From Psychrobacillus psychrodurans (GTDB lineage Bacteria; Bacillota; Bacilli; Bacillales_A; Planococcaceae), in NCBI GenBank assembly GCA_900114885.1, contig FOUN01000005.1:62001-126000 (forward strand): 64,000 bases of DNA, given 5' to 3'. Positions 8,478 through 18,872 of this stretch are shown here, one piece after another. The notes beneath the pieces are model-generated. The model did not search any database. It saw nothing but the letters and a program-made list of their open reading frames with translations, and was not told the DNA's origin. A program made the translations under genes and the position numbers. Within the stretch, counting starts at the first letter, position 1. Each line of letters begins with the position of its first letter.

Positions 8478-9842
8478 ATGAAAGTAAGCAAATTTGGCGG
8501 AACGTCTGTAGCAAGCGCAGCCCAAATAAAAAAAGTGGCAGCAATTGTTAAAGCAGATCCATCTCGAAAATTCGTTGTTGTGTCTGCGCCTGGTAAACGC
8601 TACGATGCTGATAAAAAAGTAACAGACTTACTAATAGAATTAGCCGTTGCCGCAATACATAATGAAGAAGTAGAAGAAAAACTCTGCCAAGTAGTGAATC
8701 GTTATAAAGAAATTGCACAGGGGCTAGCGCTAGATGAGACCATTTGTGACGTCATTGAGGAAGACTTACGAGCACGTATCAGAGAGGACCAAAGCGTTCT
8801 TGAATTATTTATAGACAATATTAAAGCAAGTGGAGAAGACAACAATGCAAAGCTAATTTCTACTTATTTCACTAGCATTGGACTTGACTCTCAATATGTT
8901 AATCCGAAGACTGCTGGATTAGTTGTAAACGATTTTCCTGAACGAGCTCAAGCTCTACCTTTGGCATATGATAATCTACATGCATTAAACAACCTTTCTG
9001 GTGTTGTTGTATTCCCAGGTTTTTTTGGATTTACACCAAACGGAATTCTACGCACTTTCGATCGTGGAGGGTCTGACATCACTGGTTCTATCCTTGCTGC
9101 TGCGGTCAAAGCGGATTTATATGAAAACTTCACTGATGTCGATTCTGTATTTTGTGCTAATCCTAAAGTAGTAAACCATCCTGCCGAAATCGAAGAAATA
9201 ACTTACCGAGAAATGCGCGAACTTTCTTACGCAGGCTTCTCCGTTTTCCATGATGAAGCCCTAATGCCGGTATACAAAAGTGGAATTCCAGTATGTATTA
9301 AAAATACAAATAACCCATCAGCTCCCGGTACGAAGATAGTAGCTAAACGTAAAGCTAACAAGCGCCCTGTAACTGGGATTTCTGCTGATAACGGATTTTC
9401 TATTTTATATGTAAGTAAATATTTGATGAACCGAGAAATCGGCTTTGGTCGTAAGTTGCTCCAAATTCTAGAAGAGGAGCATATTTCATATGAACACACT
9501 CCATCGGGGTTAGACGACATTTCCGTTATCATGCGCAGTCATCAATTAGACGCAGAAAAAGAAGAACGTATTATGAATCGTGTATTGAATGAACTTAATG
9601 CAGATGATGCACATTTCCGACACCATTTTTCGATGATTGTTATTGTAGGAGAGGGTATGAATAATAGCACTGGACTTGCAGCTCGTGCTGCATCTGCCAT
9701 AGCAAACACTGGCGCAAATATTGAAATGATTAACCAAGGTTCCTCAGAGGTTAGCCTTTCTTTTGGAGTTCATGAAAGCAATGAGAACAAAATACTGCGT
9801 GCCCTTTACAATGAATTTTTCTCTGCAGTAACAGTTGGATAA
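8478..9842 (+). CDS. thrD: Aspartate kinase III
   Basis: A 454-residue monofunctional aspartokinase, phosphorylating aspartate at the head of the lysine, methionine and threonine pathways. The kinase signature KVSKFGGTSVAS is at the N-terminus, VVVSAPGKR near residue 35, and the substrate loop FDRGGSDITGS near 195. Two ACT domains fill the last 150 residues (GEGMNNSTGLAARA near 395 and IEMINQGSSEVSLSFGV near 420), the usual allosteric site. Length and lack of an internal beta-subunit start match Bacillus YclM/ThrD rather than LysC or DapG. AAGGA lies ten bases before the ATG. Confidence 0.93.
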   Translation: MKVSKFGGTSVASAAQIKKVAAIVKADPSRKFVVVSAPGKRYDADKKVTDLLIELAVAAIHNEEVEEKLCQVVNRYKEIAQGLALDETICDVIEEDLRARIREDQSVLELFIDNIKASGEDNNAKLISTYFTSIGLDSQYVNPKTAGLVVNDFPERAQALPLAYDNLHALNNLSGVVVFPGFFGFTPNGILRTFDRGGSDITGSILAAAVKADLYENFTDVDSVFCANPKVVNHPAEIEEITYREMRELSYAGFSVFHDEALMPVYKSGIPVCIKNTNNPSAPGTKIVAKRKANKRPVTGISADNGFSILYVSKYLMNREIGFGRKLLQILEEEHISYEHTPSGLDDISVIMRSHQLDAEKEERIMNRVLNELNADDAHFRHHFSMIVIVGEGMNNSTGLAARAASAIANTGANIEMINQGSSEVSLSFGVHESNENKILRALYNEFFSAVTVG

Positions 9843-9845
9843 CAA

Positions 9846-9880
9846 AGCAGGCTACCTCTTATATAGAGATAGCCTGCTTC
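9846..9880 (+). terminator. Hairpin after aspartokinase
   Basis: AGCAGGCTAcCTCT pairs with AGAGaTAGCCTGCT, a strong stem right after the stop codon. The T-tract is poor (TTCTATGTT), so it may act as a terminator or as a 3'-end stabiliser. Confidence 0.65.
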
Positions 9881-9963
9881 TATGTTCTTGGCAAATTGTA
9901 GTTCTAGTGAAAATTCAGTTCTTTGGCTTTTCATAGTGGGCATCTTTGCCGCTGCATTTTACT

Positions 9964-10950
9964 TTAGTATTTAAATAACATAGTAATGAACTCGTGCCCT
10001 CCACCAATTGTCCAAAACAATATTAAGTCTCCACGCTTTATCTTTCCAGATTCGATTCCCTCATGAAGGGCAATAAATGGACTGCTTGTACCAGTATAAC
10101 CATACTTATCTCCTACATAAATAACCTTTTCTTCGGGTATATCAAAATGTTTTTGAATTTCATCCATATTAACTTTAGCAAATTGAGATAAGCAAAAAAC
10201 ATCAACATCATCAATTTTAAGTTGATTTCTTTTTAAAATGAATTCAAACATTTCATACGTATAAGGGAGTGACATTGTTCCGTCAAATGGTAGCCAAAGC
10301 ATGGATTCTGCACTTTCACCTGCTTTAATTGTTTGAGATAGTCCCTTTTGTGGATATAAGATATTATTTCGGTTACTTGAGTCCACTTCAAACATCGCGT
10401 CTACAAATCCTATATCGCTCTCAGTTTTTTCTAAAATAATTGCAGAAGAAGCATCCCCAAAGTTAGCATAAGTCATTGCATCCGTTGGATCAGCCACTAA
10501 TGAAAGATAATCAGAACCTACTACAAGTGCTGTATTAACATGTGGATTAGATTTCATATATCGTGATGCCTGTTCAACTGCTATCGTCATACCGGCACAA
10601 TTTGCGTTCATATCAAAAATAACAGTTCCTTTTTTTGCTTGAATAGCATTATGAATGAACATAGCGTTGGTTGGAACAGTCACTTCTGGTACTTGTGTAG
10701 AAAAAACAATCATATCTATATCCTTACCTTTTAATCCCGCTTTTTTCAACACCTGATTTGTCGCTTCAATCGCCATCGTAATAGTATTTTCTTTAAGATT
10801 ATCAATGATATAACGCTTTTTTCTGCCCATAATATTCAAGAAGTTTGTAATATCTTTTCCTTGTTTTTTAAAATGTTCAAGGTAAACGTCATTATCTACT
10901 TGTTTTTTCGCATGGTAAACATCAACCGCTTTTATTCTAACGTTAGTCAT
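9964..10950 (-). CDS. KAS III (FabH)-like protein with non-canonical active site
   Basis: A 328-residue thiolase-fold protein of the 3-oxoacyl-ACP synthase III group. The nucleophile region DMNANCAGMTIAV is kept (Cys118). The catalytic His motif (HQAN in FabH) reads SQFA (255-258), and the Asn motif (YGNTS) reads YGYTG (283-287), so the His-Asn pair that drives decarboxylative condensation is absent. Family knowledge suggests acyl transfer or another acyl-binding role instead; this is inference. I chose the ATG at 10950; an upstream GTG at 10968 sits within the ribosome-site sequence GTGAGG. No fatty-acid genes are adjacent. Confidence 0.8.
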   Translation of the reverse strand: MTNVRIKAVDVYHAKKQVDNDVYLEHFKKQGKDITNFLNIMGRKKRYIIDNLKENTITMAIEATNQVLKKAGLKGKDIDMIVFSTQVPEVTVPTNAMFIHNAIQAKKGTVIFDMNANCAGMTIAVEQASRYMKSNPHVNTALVVGSDYLSLVADPTDAMTYANFGDASSAIILEKTESDIGFVDAMFEVDSSNRNNILYPQKGLSQTIKAGESAESMLWLPFDGTMSLPYTYEMFEFILKRNQLKIDDVDVFCLSQFAKVNMDEIQKHFDIPEEKVIYVGDKYGYTGTSSPFIALHEGIESGKIKRGDLILFWTIGGGHEFITMLFKY

Positions 10951-11149
10951 AGTTGTAATAAACCTCACTAATTAATTTTAGTATTATACTGAAATACAAA
11001 TCTTATTTTCTTAACTTAATCATTATTCGTGTTTTAAAGTTATAATCTTTGCTATGAGTCAATTTCATAATTACTTGTTTCATTAAAAAATACGAATGTA
11101 TACTTAATATCGCAATATATTATTCGTTTTTTTTAAAAGCGATCCCGTT
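10951..11149. other. AT-rich spacer, no gene seen
   Basis: Contains only AT-rich sequence upstream of the KAS III-like gene. With the following repeat copy it makes up the 490-base gap. No clear promoter could be assigned. Confidence 0.4.
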
Positions 11150-11335
11150 TATTGGAGTGGCAGGCGGCGACTCCAGCGGGAACAGCGCGAGCTGAAAGCC
11201 CCGCTGGAAGGACATTGGTCGAACTTTGTTTGACAATGTCTTTCCGACGAGTAACCGCAGGAGCATATGTTTTCCTAGTGACGAGGAGATTGAAGTCGTG
11301 CCCGCGGAAAGCGTCCGCCTAGAGCGGAAATCAGC
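11150..11335. repeat. GC-rich intergenic repeat, copy 2 (GGCGACTCCAGCGGGA family)
   Basis: Starts with GGAGTGGCAGGCGGCGAC and AGCGGGAACAGCGCGAGC, has a central ACATTGGTC/GACAATGTC inverted part, and ends with GCGGAAAGCGTCCGCC and AGCGGAAATCAG. It shares core and end with the copy at 5968-6068, is G+C-rich against an AT-rich background, and lies between the KAS III-like and STAS-like genes. Confidence 0.75.
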
Positions 11336-11394
11336 TTTGTTCAGATTTAACTATATAATATTCTTTATGAAATTGATTCTTGTAAATATCAAAT

Positions 11395-11432
11395 AAAAAA
11401 GGCAGGATCCTATAACTAGCTTCCTACCTTTT
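11395..11432 (-). terminator. Terminator of the STAS-like gene
   Basis: On the minus strand GGTAGGA pairs with TCCTGCC (one G-T pair) around a 14-base loop, followed by six T. Confidence 0.8.
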
Positions 11433-11440
11433 TGCAAGTA

Positions 11441-11791
11441 TTAATATTTTTGAACTACTTCAAACTGAGTTAGCCCTACATTACTCGCCAAACGTTTTAA
11501 TTGCATGGAGATTATAGCACTTTTCTTAATACCTACTTCTACTTTCTTAAATCCAGAAGATTTATATAGTGCTAAACAATTTTCAAGGTCTGGTATCATT
11601 TCTTTTGTTACTACGTCCAAATCTCTGCAATCAAATTCCAGAACGAATTCACTTGTATTAACTGATGATAACTTAAGCTGATAATCATCAACAAATTGTT
11701 TAGCTTTTTCAGGAGTAAAAGTCCCACTCACCGTCATATCAACAGTCTTTTCCGCGACATTTACTTTCATTGTGTAAGTTCCTTCTGCCAT
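11441..11791 (-). CDS. STAS-domain-like small protein
   Basis: A 116-residue protein, single domain, no membrane segment. The alternation MKVNVAEKTVDMTVSGTFTPEKA, then FVLEFDCRDLDVVTKEMIPDLENCLALYKSSGFKKVEVG resembles the beta-alpha fold of STAS/SpoIIAA-like proteins (a D-D-V-T region followed by an exposed helix). There is no obvious phosphorylatable serine motif of the anti-anti-sigma class. It stands alone with its own terminator; the KAS III-like gene downstream is separated by a GC-rich repeat. Function unknown. Confidence 0.65.
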   Translation of the reverse strand: MAEGTYTMKVNVAEKTVDMTVSGTFTPEKAKQFVDDYQLKLSSVNTSEFVLEFDCRDLDVVTKEMIPDLENCLALYKSSGFKKVEVGIKKSAIISMQLKRLASNVGLTQFEVVQKY

Positions 11792-11982
11792 AATTTATTA
11801 ACACTTCCTTATTAAAATATGAAAAAGTTGAATTTCATCTTCATTTGAATAGGCATTTTAACTTATAACATTTCACCTACTTTAGACACAGAAGATAAAA
11901 AAACTTCCCACTAATAAGTATCGTCATATAACAAAAATTGTTAATACCCATTTAATATTACACAGCTAATTTTTAAGTCCAT

Positions 11983-12966
11983 TCATGTTGAAATTGGTTT
12001 CAGATGGTTAAATCCAATTGACTTCTTATAATGAACAAGGGTCATTTTCTCATTTACTTTCCATTCATCCCCAGTTTGGATATAGCCAATCTTCTCGTAT
12101 AAATAACAATTTCTCTGTTCCTGTTTTATAGTATCTAACTCCCAGTTCTCCGCTTCAGGATATATACTTTCTAATCGATTCATTACTTCTTGAGCAATCC
12201 CTTTCCCTTGAAACTGTTGTAAAATATTGATCATATGTAAACGCATAATACCAGGGGACTTCGGATAAACGTGAACACTTCCTACCAATAAATCATCTTC
12301 ATAAATCTTATAGTAATCCCCTGTTTTTAGTCGTTCTGTAAATCTTTCGAACGATTGAAAGACTGGACTTGTGTCATGATCCTGATACTTTTCATAAACA
12401 GGTTGAAAAACTTTTTTTTGTATCGCAAATAACTCCGCAGCATCTGTTAAGTTAGCCTTCCTTAGAGAAATAGATGACCTGCTAATCTCAAACAGTGGTT
12501 TTAAAATATGATATGGGATGAAATCTCCTCTTTCGACAAGCTCAAGTATTTCATCAACTGTTGCCCATTTTGCATCTGCTACCTCTTCGTATTGCAGATT
12601 TAATTTTTCCACATCAATATCTTGTTTTACTAGCCAATGGTCATCAAAACCATGAGAGAATTTTATAGTAAATATCACCTCCGCATGTTCCATTTGTAAC
12701 TCAATGCCTAATTCTTCTTTAGTTTCACGAATAGCACCCATTTCACTAGTCTCACCCATTAAAACAGAACCTGCAGCAGAACAGTCCCACATATTTGGCC
12801 ATCCTATTTTCCATGGCTGTCGCTGTTGAATTAGAAACTGGCCATTTTTATTCATGATCCAAATATGTACTACCTGATGAAAATCTCCTTCACTCATTTC
12901 ATCTCCTCTTATCCATGTCTTTCCTACTTTTTCTCTGAACCCATTTACAATATCCCACTGTTCCAT
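11983..12966 (-). CDS. Nudix hydrolase-GNAT acetyltransferase fusion
   Basis: A 327-residue two-domain protein. Residues about 30-165 form a Nudix domain of the IPP-isomerase-like type (FLIQQRQPWKIGWPNMWD, then the box GETSEMGAIRETKEELGI with REtkEE). Residues about 170-320 are a GNAT acetyltransferase (acetyl-CoA loop QQFQGKGIAQEVM near 245 and CYLYEKIGY near 295). Nudix domains cleave nucleoside-diphosphate-type substrates; GNAT domains acetylate amines. What links them here is unknown. The ATG at 12966 is preferred over a GTG twelve bases upstream because GGTGA precedes it. Confidence 0.85.
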   Translation of the reverse strand: MEQWDIVNGFREKVGKTWIRGDEMSEGDFHQVVHIWIMNKNGQFLIQQRQPWKIGWPNMWDCSAAGSVLMGETSEMGAIRETKEELGIELQMEHAEVIFTIKFSHGFDDHWLVKQDIDVEKLNLQYEEVADAKWATVDEILELVERGDFIPYHILKPLFEISRSSISLRKANLTDAAELFAIQKKVFQPVYEKYQDHDTSPVFQSFERFTERLKTGDYYKIYEDDLLVGSVHVYPKSPGIMRLHMINILQQFQGKGIAQEVMNRLESIYPEAENWELDTIKQEQRNCYLYEKIGYIQTGDEWKVNEKMTLVHYKKSIGFNHLKPIST

Positions 12967-13140
12967 TTCTTCACCCACTTTACCCAGTTTTGATTAAAAT
13001 AGTATATCATTTTATTCCCTAATTTTTGACCATATTTGACATTTATATTTTTGTATGAGATAATTCAATAGTTAACATTTGGTACGGCATAGTTTTTAGA
13101 TATTGGCATTCTGCTATATGTGTTTTTGATAATACTTATT

Positions 13141-13229
13141 CACACTGGAGCGGCTACAGGGTCGCAAGGACGTAAAAGAAGGTAGGGTTTACGTTGCTTA
13201 GGTTAGAAGGCAACCAGTGGAACAATTTA
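13141..13229. ncRNA. Possible structured RNA or folded element, part 1
   Basis: Three nested inverted repeats suggest a multi-arm fold: CACTGG (13143) with CCAGTG (about 13214-13219) closing the unit, ACGTAAA (about 13170) with TTTACGT (about 13188), and GTTGC with GCAAC inside. No gene fits. TTGGCA (13103) and GATAAT (13128) upstream could be a weak plus-strand promoter. No Rfam family was recognised; strand and function are unresolved. Confidence 0.35.
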
Positions 13230-13325
13230 CCGCGGCATTGAAAGTGTTTCTTTCATGGAAATTATTCCCCGAGCTTTTCGGGATGAAATTTAAAATTCAA
13301 AAGTTATGTTATACCTATACAAAAT

Positions 13326-13545
13326 CAAGGGGTGTTCTCATTAAGAGAACACCCCTTGTCCAATTTATAACGCATCAACAGGCATTTAACCCTGCACTAG
13401 GTGCCTTCTGAATCATAGTGTAGTCATTCTACTGTTCATTAAAGCCCGAGCACAAGATATTGGTCACTCAGGCAATACCTCACGACCCGGTGTTGCCTAA
13501 GTTCCTTATTAAACCCAAAGGAATGACACTCCTACTAATTGAAGT
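13326..13545 (-). ncRNA. Possible structured 3' RNA downstream of the MFS gene, with terminal hairpin
   Basis: Read on the minus strand after the MFS stop codon: an AAGGAA/TTCCTT hairpin, a long stem CTTAGGCAAcACC/GGTaTTGCCTgAG (about 13465-13500), a GTAG/CTAC hairpin, a GCAC/GTGC hairpin, and finally a perfect 14-bp stem CAAGGGGTGTTCTC/GAGAACACCCCTTG (13326-13358) followed by ATTTTG. This is more structure than a simple terminator. It is either a trailer of the MFS transcript or a separate small RNA. Not matched to a known family. Confidence 0.4.
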
Positions 13546-13550
13546 TTGTA

Positions 13551-14828
13551 TTATAATACCATCCCTTTATTACGTTTATTATATTCTTTAAACGTTAGCA
13601 GATAGATGAATCCACTCAGTAATGCTAAAGCTGCTAGTATAACAAATGTCCACGTAAACCCAATCCATGTAACTAGCGGAAATACTAAAGGTGCAATCGT
13701 CCTACCAATGGTATAGCGCAAACTTGCCGCTGCAAAATACTGTCCTCGCATATCGTCAGGTGCTAATTTTGAAACAAAACTTTCCTGCAACCCAACCGTT
13801 GCTAATTCGCCTAATGTAAAGATTGCCATTGCAATGAGGAAGACCCAGAAGTTCGCTGTCATTGGGAAGATCAGCATTGCCACTGCATATAAGAACGAGG
13901 ATAGAAAGAACACCCACTTCTCCGGATACTTCGTCATCCATCTAGTGACAAACACTGTAAATAACACTACTAACAATCCGTTTTCCGAAAGTAGAATACC
14001 GAACGATCCTTCTCCAGTTACAGCCCATTCTCTATTAAACAAATTACCAAGCACCTGCTTATCGATAGCCTCTTTCATATAAACTGGTATAAGCATATCC
14101 AATTGCATATATGTTTGTGCTAACAAAATACCAGCAATGACAAATAAGAAAAAAACTTTATCCTTTACTATTAATCCATAGGCTTTAACCTGCTTGACGA
14201 TAATCTGCATCCAATTATTAGAGCCGCTTGCCATTTGTGCTCGTACATCCGTAGGTAATGTCTCTTCTGTTAAAAATCTAATGGCCAATCCTACCAAACA
14301 GAAAATAATACCTGAAACCAATAGAAGAGCAAAACGATAATTAAAGAATAATACTGCTCCTACTATAGGTCCTATAACTACTGAAATATTAATAGACGTA
14401 TAGAACACCGAAAATACTGTACTTCTGTCTTTCTCCGGCACAACATCTGCGACAATTGCTTGACTTGCAGGATGATACAAGGAACCAGCCATACCTGCAA
14501 TCGTAAAGGCCACAAAGCTGAGCATCGGTGAATCGAACCAAGGCGAATTTGCAAAAGCAAATAAAATAAATGCTAATCCTTCTGCTGTTGCAGAGAAAAA
14601 TAACATCGTTCTTCTACCAAACCGATCCGCACAATATCCTCCGATTAAATTTGCTCCAACCGAAAATACTTGCGATGCTACCAATAGTATCCCTGCCATA
14701 CTCGTACCAAATTCATCAGCAAAATAAATCGCTAAAAAGGGAAATACCATCCAAAAGCTTAAATTACTAAAAAACTCTCCAAATAAACGGACCTTCAAAC
14801 TACGATCCCAATCTCTTATTCTCATCAT
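13551..14828 (-). CDS. Major facilitator superfamily transporter (drug-efflux type)
   Basis: A 425-residue protein with about 12 membrane helices. The MFS loop 2-3 motif GGYCADRFGRRT is near residue 64 and a motif C-like GPIVGAVL near 153, typical of proton-driven drug exporters (DHA1). A soluble loop between helices 6 and 7 (about 195-215) is normal. Two ATG codons occur at the start with GAGG upstream; either is possible. Substrate unknown. Downstream lies the structured region ending in a 14-bp hairpin. Confidence 0.88.
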   Translation of the reverse strand: MMRIRDWDRSLKVRLFGEFFSNLSFWMVFPFLAIYFADEFGTSMAGILLVASQVFSVGANLIGGYCADRFGRRTMLFFSATAEGLAFILFAFANSPWFDSPMLSFVAFTIAGMAGSLYHPASQAIVADVVPEKDRSTVFSVFYTSINISVVIGPIVGAVLFFNYRFALLLVSGIIFCLVGLAIRFLTEETLPTDVRAQMASGSNNWMQIIVKQVKAYGLIVKDKVFFLFVIAGILLAQTYMQLDMLIPVYMKEAIDKQVLGNLFNREWAVTGEGSFGILLSENGLLVVLFTVFVTRWMTKYPEKWVFFLSSFLYAVAMLIFPMTANFWVFLIAMAIFTLGELATVGLQESFVSKLAPDDMRGQYFAAASLRYTIGRTIAPLVFPLVTWIGFTWTFVILAALALLSGFIYLLTFKEYNKRNKGMVL

Positions 14829-14951
14829 TTTTTCCTCACAACTCGTATCATAGATTAAACTATATTATCACATTATTTCGTTTTACGAAATAGCTGTTTT
14901 ATTTGACCTCAACCTAATTGAAGAATGATTGATTACTTTCGGATGGCTAAT

Positions 14952-15066
14952 ATAGGCCATAAATCTCTTTATATAGCCTTATGTTTCGACTATAGCTCAT
15001 AGACATACCGATATACCCCATAATTTTTCGATTATAGCCCATAAACCAATTACAATCGCCCATAAA
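14952..15066 (-). repeat. 21-nt phased word array (TTTATGGGCTAT family) after cwlJ
   Basis: Six units of a word reading TTTATGGGCTAT on the minus strand (plus-strand starts 14952, 14973, 14992, 15013, 15034, 15055). Steps are 21, 19, 21, 21 and 21. About 12 bases are conserved and the intervening 9 diverge. The first unit begins in the T-tract of the cwlJ terminator. The same word recurs in arrays at 24.8 and 61.7 kb. Confidence 0.85.
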
Positions 15067-15102
15067 AAGACCTCACCACATTAAACAATGTAGTAAGGCT
15101 CT
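15064..15102 (-). terminator. Terminator of cwlJ
   Basis: GCCTTACTACAT pairs with ATGTGGTGAGGT (G-T pairs allowed), followed by TTTTTA. Its tail runs into the first unit of the word array. Confidence 0.8.
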
Positions 15103-15108
15103 TGCTCC

Positions 15109-15549
15109 CTATCCCCTATAAACACTTTCACATGTTCCAGCTACTGGTTCATAAAAACAATGTTGTTTAAATTGACCTGTAAAAGGTTGATCGTACCATG
15201 TCGGAGGGCATGGACCATATGGATTAAAATACCAAAGAGCAAATTTCGCTGGATGGTCTCTCCAATAATCTAGGGCCTTTTTTGCTAATCTTTTTTCAAC
15301 AGTTCTCGCTCTTTCATAAAACAAATTCCCCTTTTGAACAGCTTCAAAAGAATAGTTATTTCCTTGTACTTGAAAAATGACATCTTCGATTGTTCTTACA
15401 TCTTTAAAGTCTAAACAATCTGCGTTAGCACGATTAACAATTACATTTCCAACATATAACATTCCTTGCTGTCCTTCAGCTTCTGCTTCTGCTCTCATCA
15501 TCCTAGCCATTAAATCCACGTCTTTACTTCGGTAAGCTATTCTTGGCAT
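15109..15549 (-). CDS. cwlJ: Spore cortex-lytic cell wall hydrolase CwlJ
   Basis: A 146-residue Hydrolase_2-family protein. DVDLMARMMRAEAEAEGQ with the catalytic Glu near residue 23, GMLYVGNVIVNR, and the C-terminal ALWYFNPYGPCPPTWYDQP and HCFYEP blocks follow Bacillus CwlJ closely, with no signal peptide, as in CwlJ and unlike SleB. In spores CwlJ sits in the coat and opens the cortex during Ca-dipicolinate germination, so the organism is a spore former. Usually a gerQ partner is nearby; none is seen in the window. ATG at 15549 follows GGGGTG. Confidence 0.92.
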   Translation of the reverse strand: MPRIAYRSKDVDLMARMMRAEAEAEGQQGMLYVGNVIVNRANADCLDFKDVRTIEDVIFQVQGNNYSFEAVQKGNLFYERARTVEKRLAKKALDYWRDHPAKFALWYFNPYGPCPPTWYDQPFTGQFKQHCFYEPVAGTCESVYRG

Positions 15550-15656
15550 TTTTTTCACCCCAAAGTATAGTATGAAAAAATGCCTTCATTGGTGTCTATA
15601 TCCACCTCGAAGAAAAATTTTCGAGATTCATAAATCCTTAATTCGACGGGATTTGA

Positions 15657-16625
15657 TTACTTTAAATAAAAAGAGGAACCATCAATCATTTCAACATCTT
15701 TCCTTTTTTTAATCTCGTCGATTAAGAAAAACAAAGCTTCATCCTTCTTTTTTGCCTCAATCATACAATCAATCTGCGAAACCGTTCCCTTGATTTCTCT
15801 TAAAAAGTGGAAAAACATATTCACATCCACATAGTCCGAATGATGACGAAATTCAGCTTCATTTTTGGGGCTAGAAATATGCATTTTGATAGGCAGGGGA
15901 GATTCACCCCAAGTTGCCACTGCTCGACTCCAATTATCTTCCCAATTTTTGTTTCGGTGATGGGCAAGATGATGATGATAATCAAAAACAAGCGGAACTT
16001 TTAATTTTTCGCACAAATAAAGGGTATCTTCAAATGTAAAAGAAGTATCATCGTTTTCTAGTATGATCATCTTTTGAATGGAGCTATGAACATCATTCCA
16101 ATTATTTATAAAACGTTCCAATGATTTTTCTGTATCTTTATAGTTACCACCGATATGAAGAACACAGCGATGTGTAGGATCAATCTGCATTTCCTTTAAC
16201 AGCAAATAATGCATATTTAATGTTTTTAATGAATTAATTAATACTTCTGGTTTGGAGGAATTCAGTATAACAAAATGGTCTGCATGAAAATCAATTCTCA
16301 TATTATGTTTTCTCGTAAACTCACCTATTTCATTTAGCTTTTCTTTTATCGACGGTATCATAAAATCCCAATCGGGAAGATCTACATGGTTGGCTAACGG
16401 TATTAACCGAGAAGTTAAGCGATAAAAATGAATTTCACTAAACATATTATGTTTAAGAAGTCTATGCGTATTTTCTAAATTAGCCAGCGCAATCTGTTCT
16501 AATTTAGAAATTGCAGCTTCACGATCTCTGTATTTTTGAAATTGAGAGAATGTCATTGTTTTGGATGGGGAAGCATTTTTTAGTTCCATACTCATCGCAA
16601 CATATCCAAGACGTACAATTGTCAT
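15657..16625 (-). CDS. uvsE: UV-damage endonuclease UvsE
   Basis: A 322-residue UVDE-family enzyme, nicking 5' of UV photoproducts in an excision pathway separate from UvrABC and used by spore formers. Seen: N-terminal RLGYVAMSMEL, ENTHRLLKHN near residue 50, FYRLTSRLIPL near 68, the metal-binding IDFHADHFV near 112, HIGG near 155, ILENDDTSF near 185, FDYHHH near 213 and KMHISSPK near 248, the TIM-barrel ligands of the family. The ATG at 16625 follows GAGGTG; upstream in-frame codons lack a site. Confidence 0.92.
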   Translation of the reverse strand: MTIVRLGYVAMSMELKNASPSKTMTFSQFQKYRDREAAISKLEQIALANLENTHRLLKHNMFSEIHFYRLTSRLIPLANHVDLPDWDFMIPSIKEKLNEIGEFTRKHNMRIDFHADHFVILNSSKPEVLINSLKTLNMHYLLLKEMQIDPTHRCVLHIGGNYKDTEKSLERFINNWNDVHSSIQKMIILENDDTSFTFEDTLYLCEKLKVPLVFDYHHHLAHHRNKNWEDNWSRAVATWGESPLPIKMHISSPKNEAEFRHHSDYVDVNMFFHFLREIKGTVSQIDCMIEAKKKDEALFFLIDEIKKRKDVEMIDGSSFYLK

Positions 16626-16687
16626 TTTTATCACCTCTTCCATTAGTATGGAGAAAATAGCTAGGAAGTACACTATACACAGCTAAA

Positions 16688-16722
16688 TAAAAAAACTACA
16701 AAGGATTATCTCCCTCGTAGTC
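16688..16722 (-). terminator. Terminator of xpt-pbuX
   Basis: ACTAC/GTAGT with inner GGA/TCC pairing on the minus strand, followed by seven T. Confidence 0.75.
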
Positions 16723-16731
16723 TCTAGAAAG

Positions 16732-18596
<1,865 letters not shown>

Positions 18597-18628
18597 TCAT
18601 TCCCTCTCCAGTTTTAATTTGGACAAAT

Positions 18629-18826
18629 AAAAAGCCCGAATGATATTGCAGCCACTCAGTTATGGAGTGGAGCAATGTCATTCGAGCTAAAAAAGTCGAA
18701 TCGAAATAAAATAGATTATGACAATAATGCCATAAACCAAGTATTTCATCGCCACCCATAGTCAGCTTGTTTACGGTAAGCTGGTAGAAACTTGCAGGCC
18801 ATATCCCTGCTATTATACGAGTTGTT
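18629..18826 (-). promoter_or_regulatory. Guanine-type purine riboswitch of xpt-pbuX
   Basis: The aptamer (about 18753-18826) shows CTCGTATAAT, ATATGGCCTGCAAGTTTC, TACCAGCTTACCGTAAAC and GACTATGGG. The C in GACTAT is the position that selects guanine over adenine. The expression platform is a long terminator (18629-18688) in which AGCTCGAATG pairs with CATTCGGGCT and CCACTC with GAGTGG, then TTTTTA. Ligand binding should stop transcription before xpt. Confidence 0.95.
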
Positions 18827-18844
18827 GCTATTTGAATATTTCTC

Positions 18845-18872
18845 ATTATAGCACGCTTATCCCTATTTACAA
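18845..18872 (-). promoter_or_regulatory. Promoter of the xpt riboswitch unit
   Basis: TTGTAA (18867-18872), 16-base spacer, TATAAT (18845-18850) on the minus strand. It places the start about 15-20 bases before the aptamer. Confidence 0.65.

Noticed and set aside
13141-13229. tRNA, riboswitch of known class or 6S RNA
   Set aside because: Consensus elements of tRNA, T-box, purine, glycine, SAM, TPP, FMN, cobalamin, c-di-GMP, THF and fluoride RNAs were looked for by eye and not found.
14952-15066. CRISPR array
   Set aside because: The conserved word is only about 11-12 bases, spacers about 9-10 bases, and there are no cas genes; far too short for CRISPR repeats. The same holds for the other five arrays.
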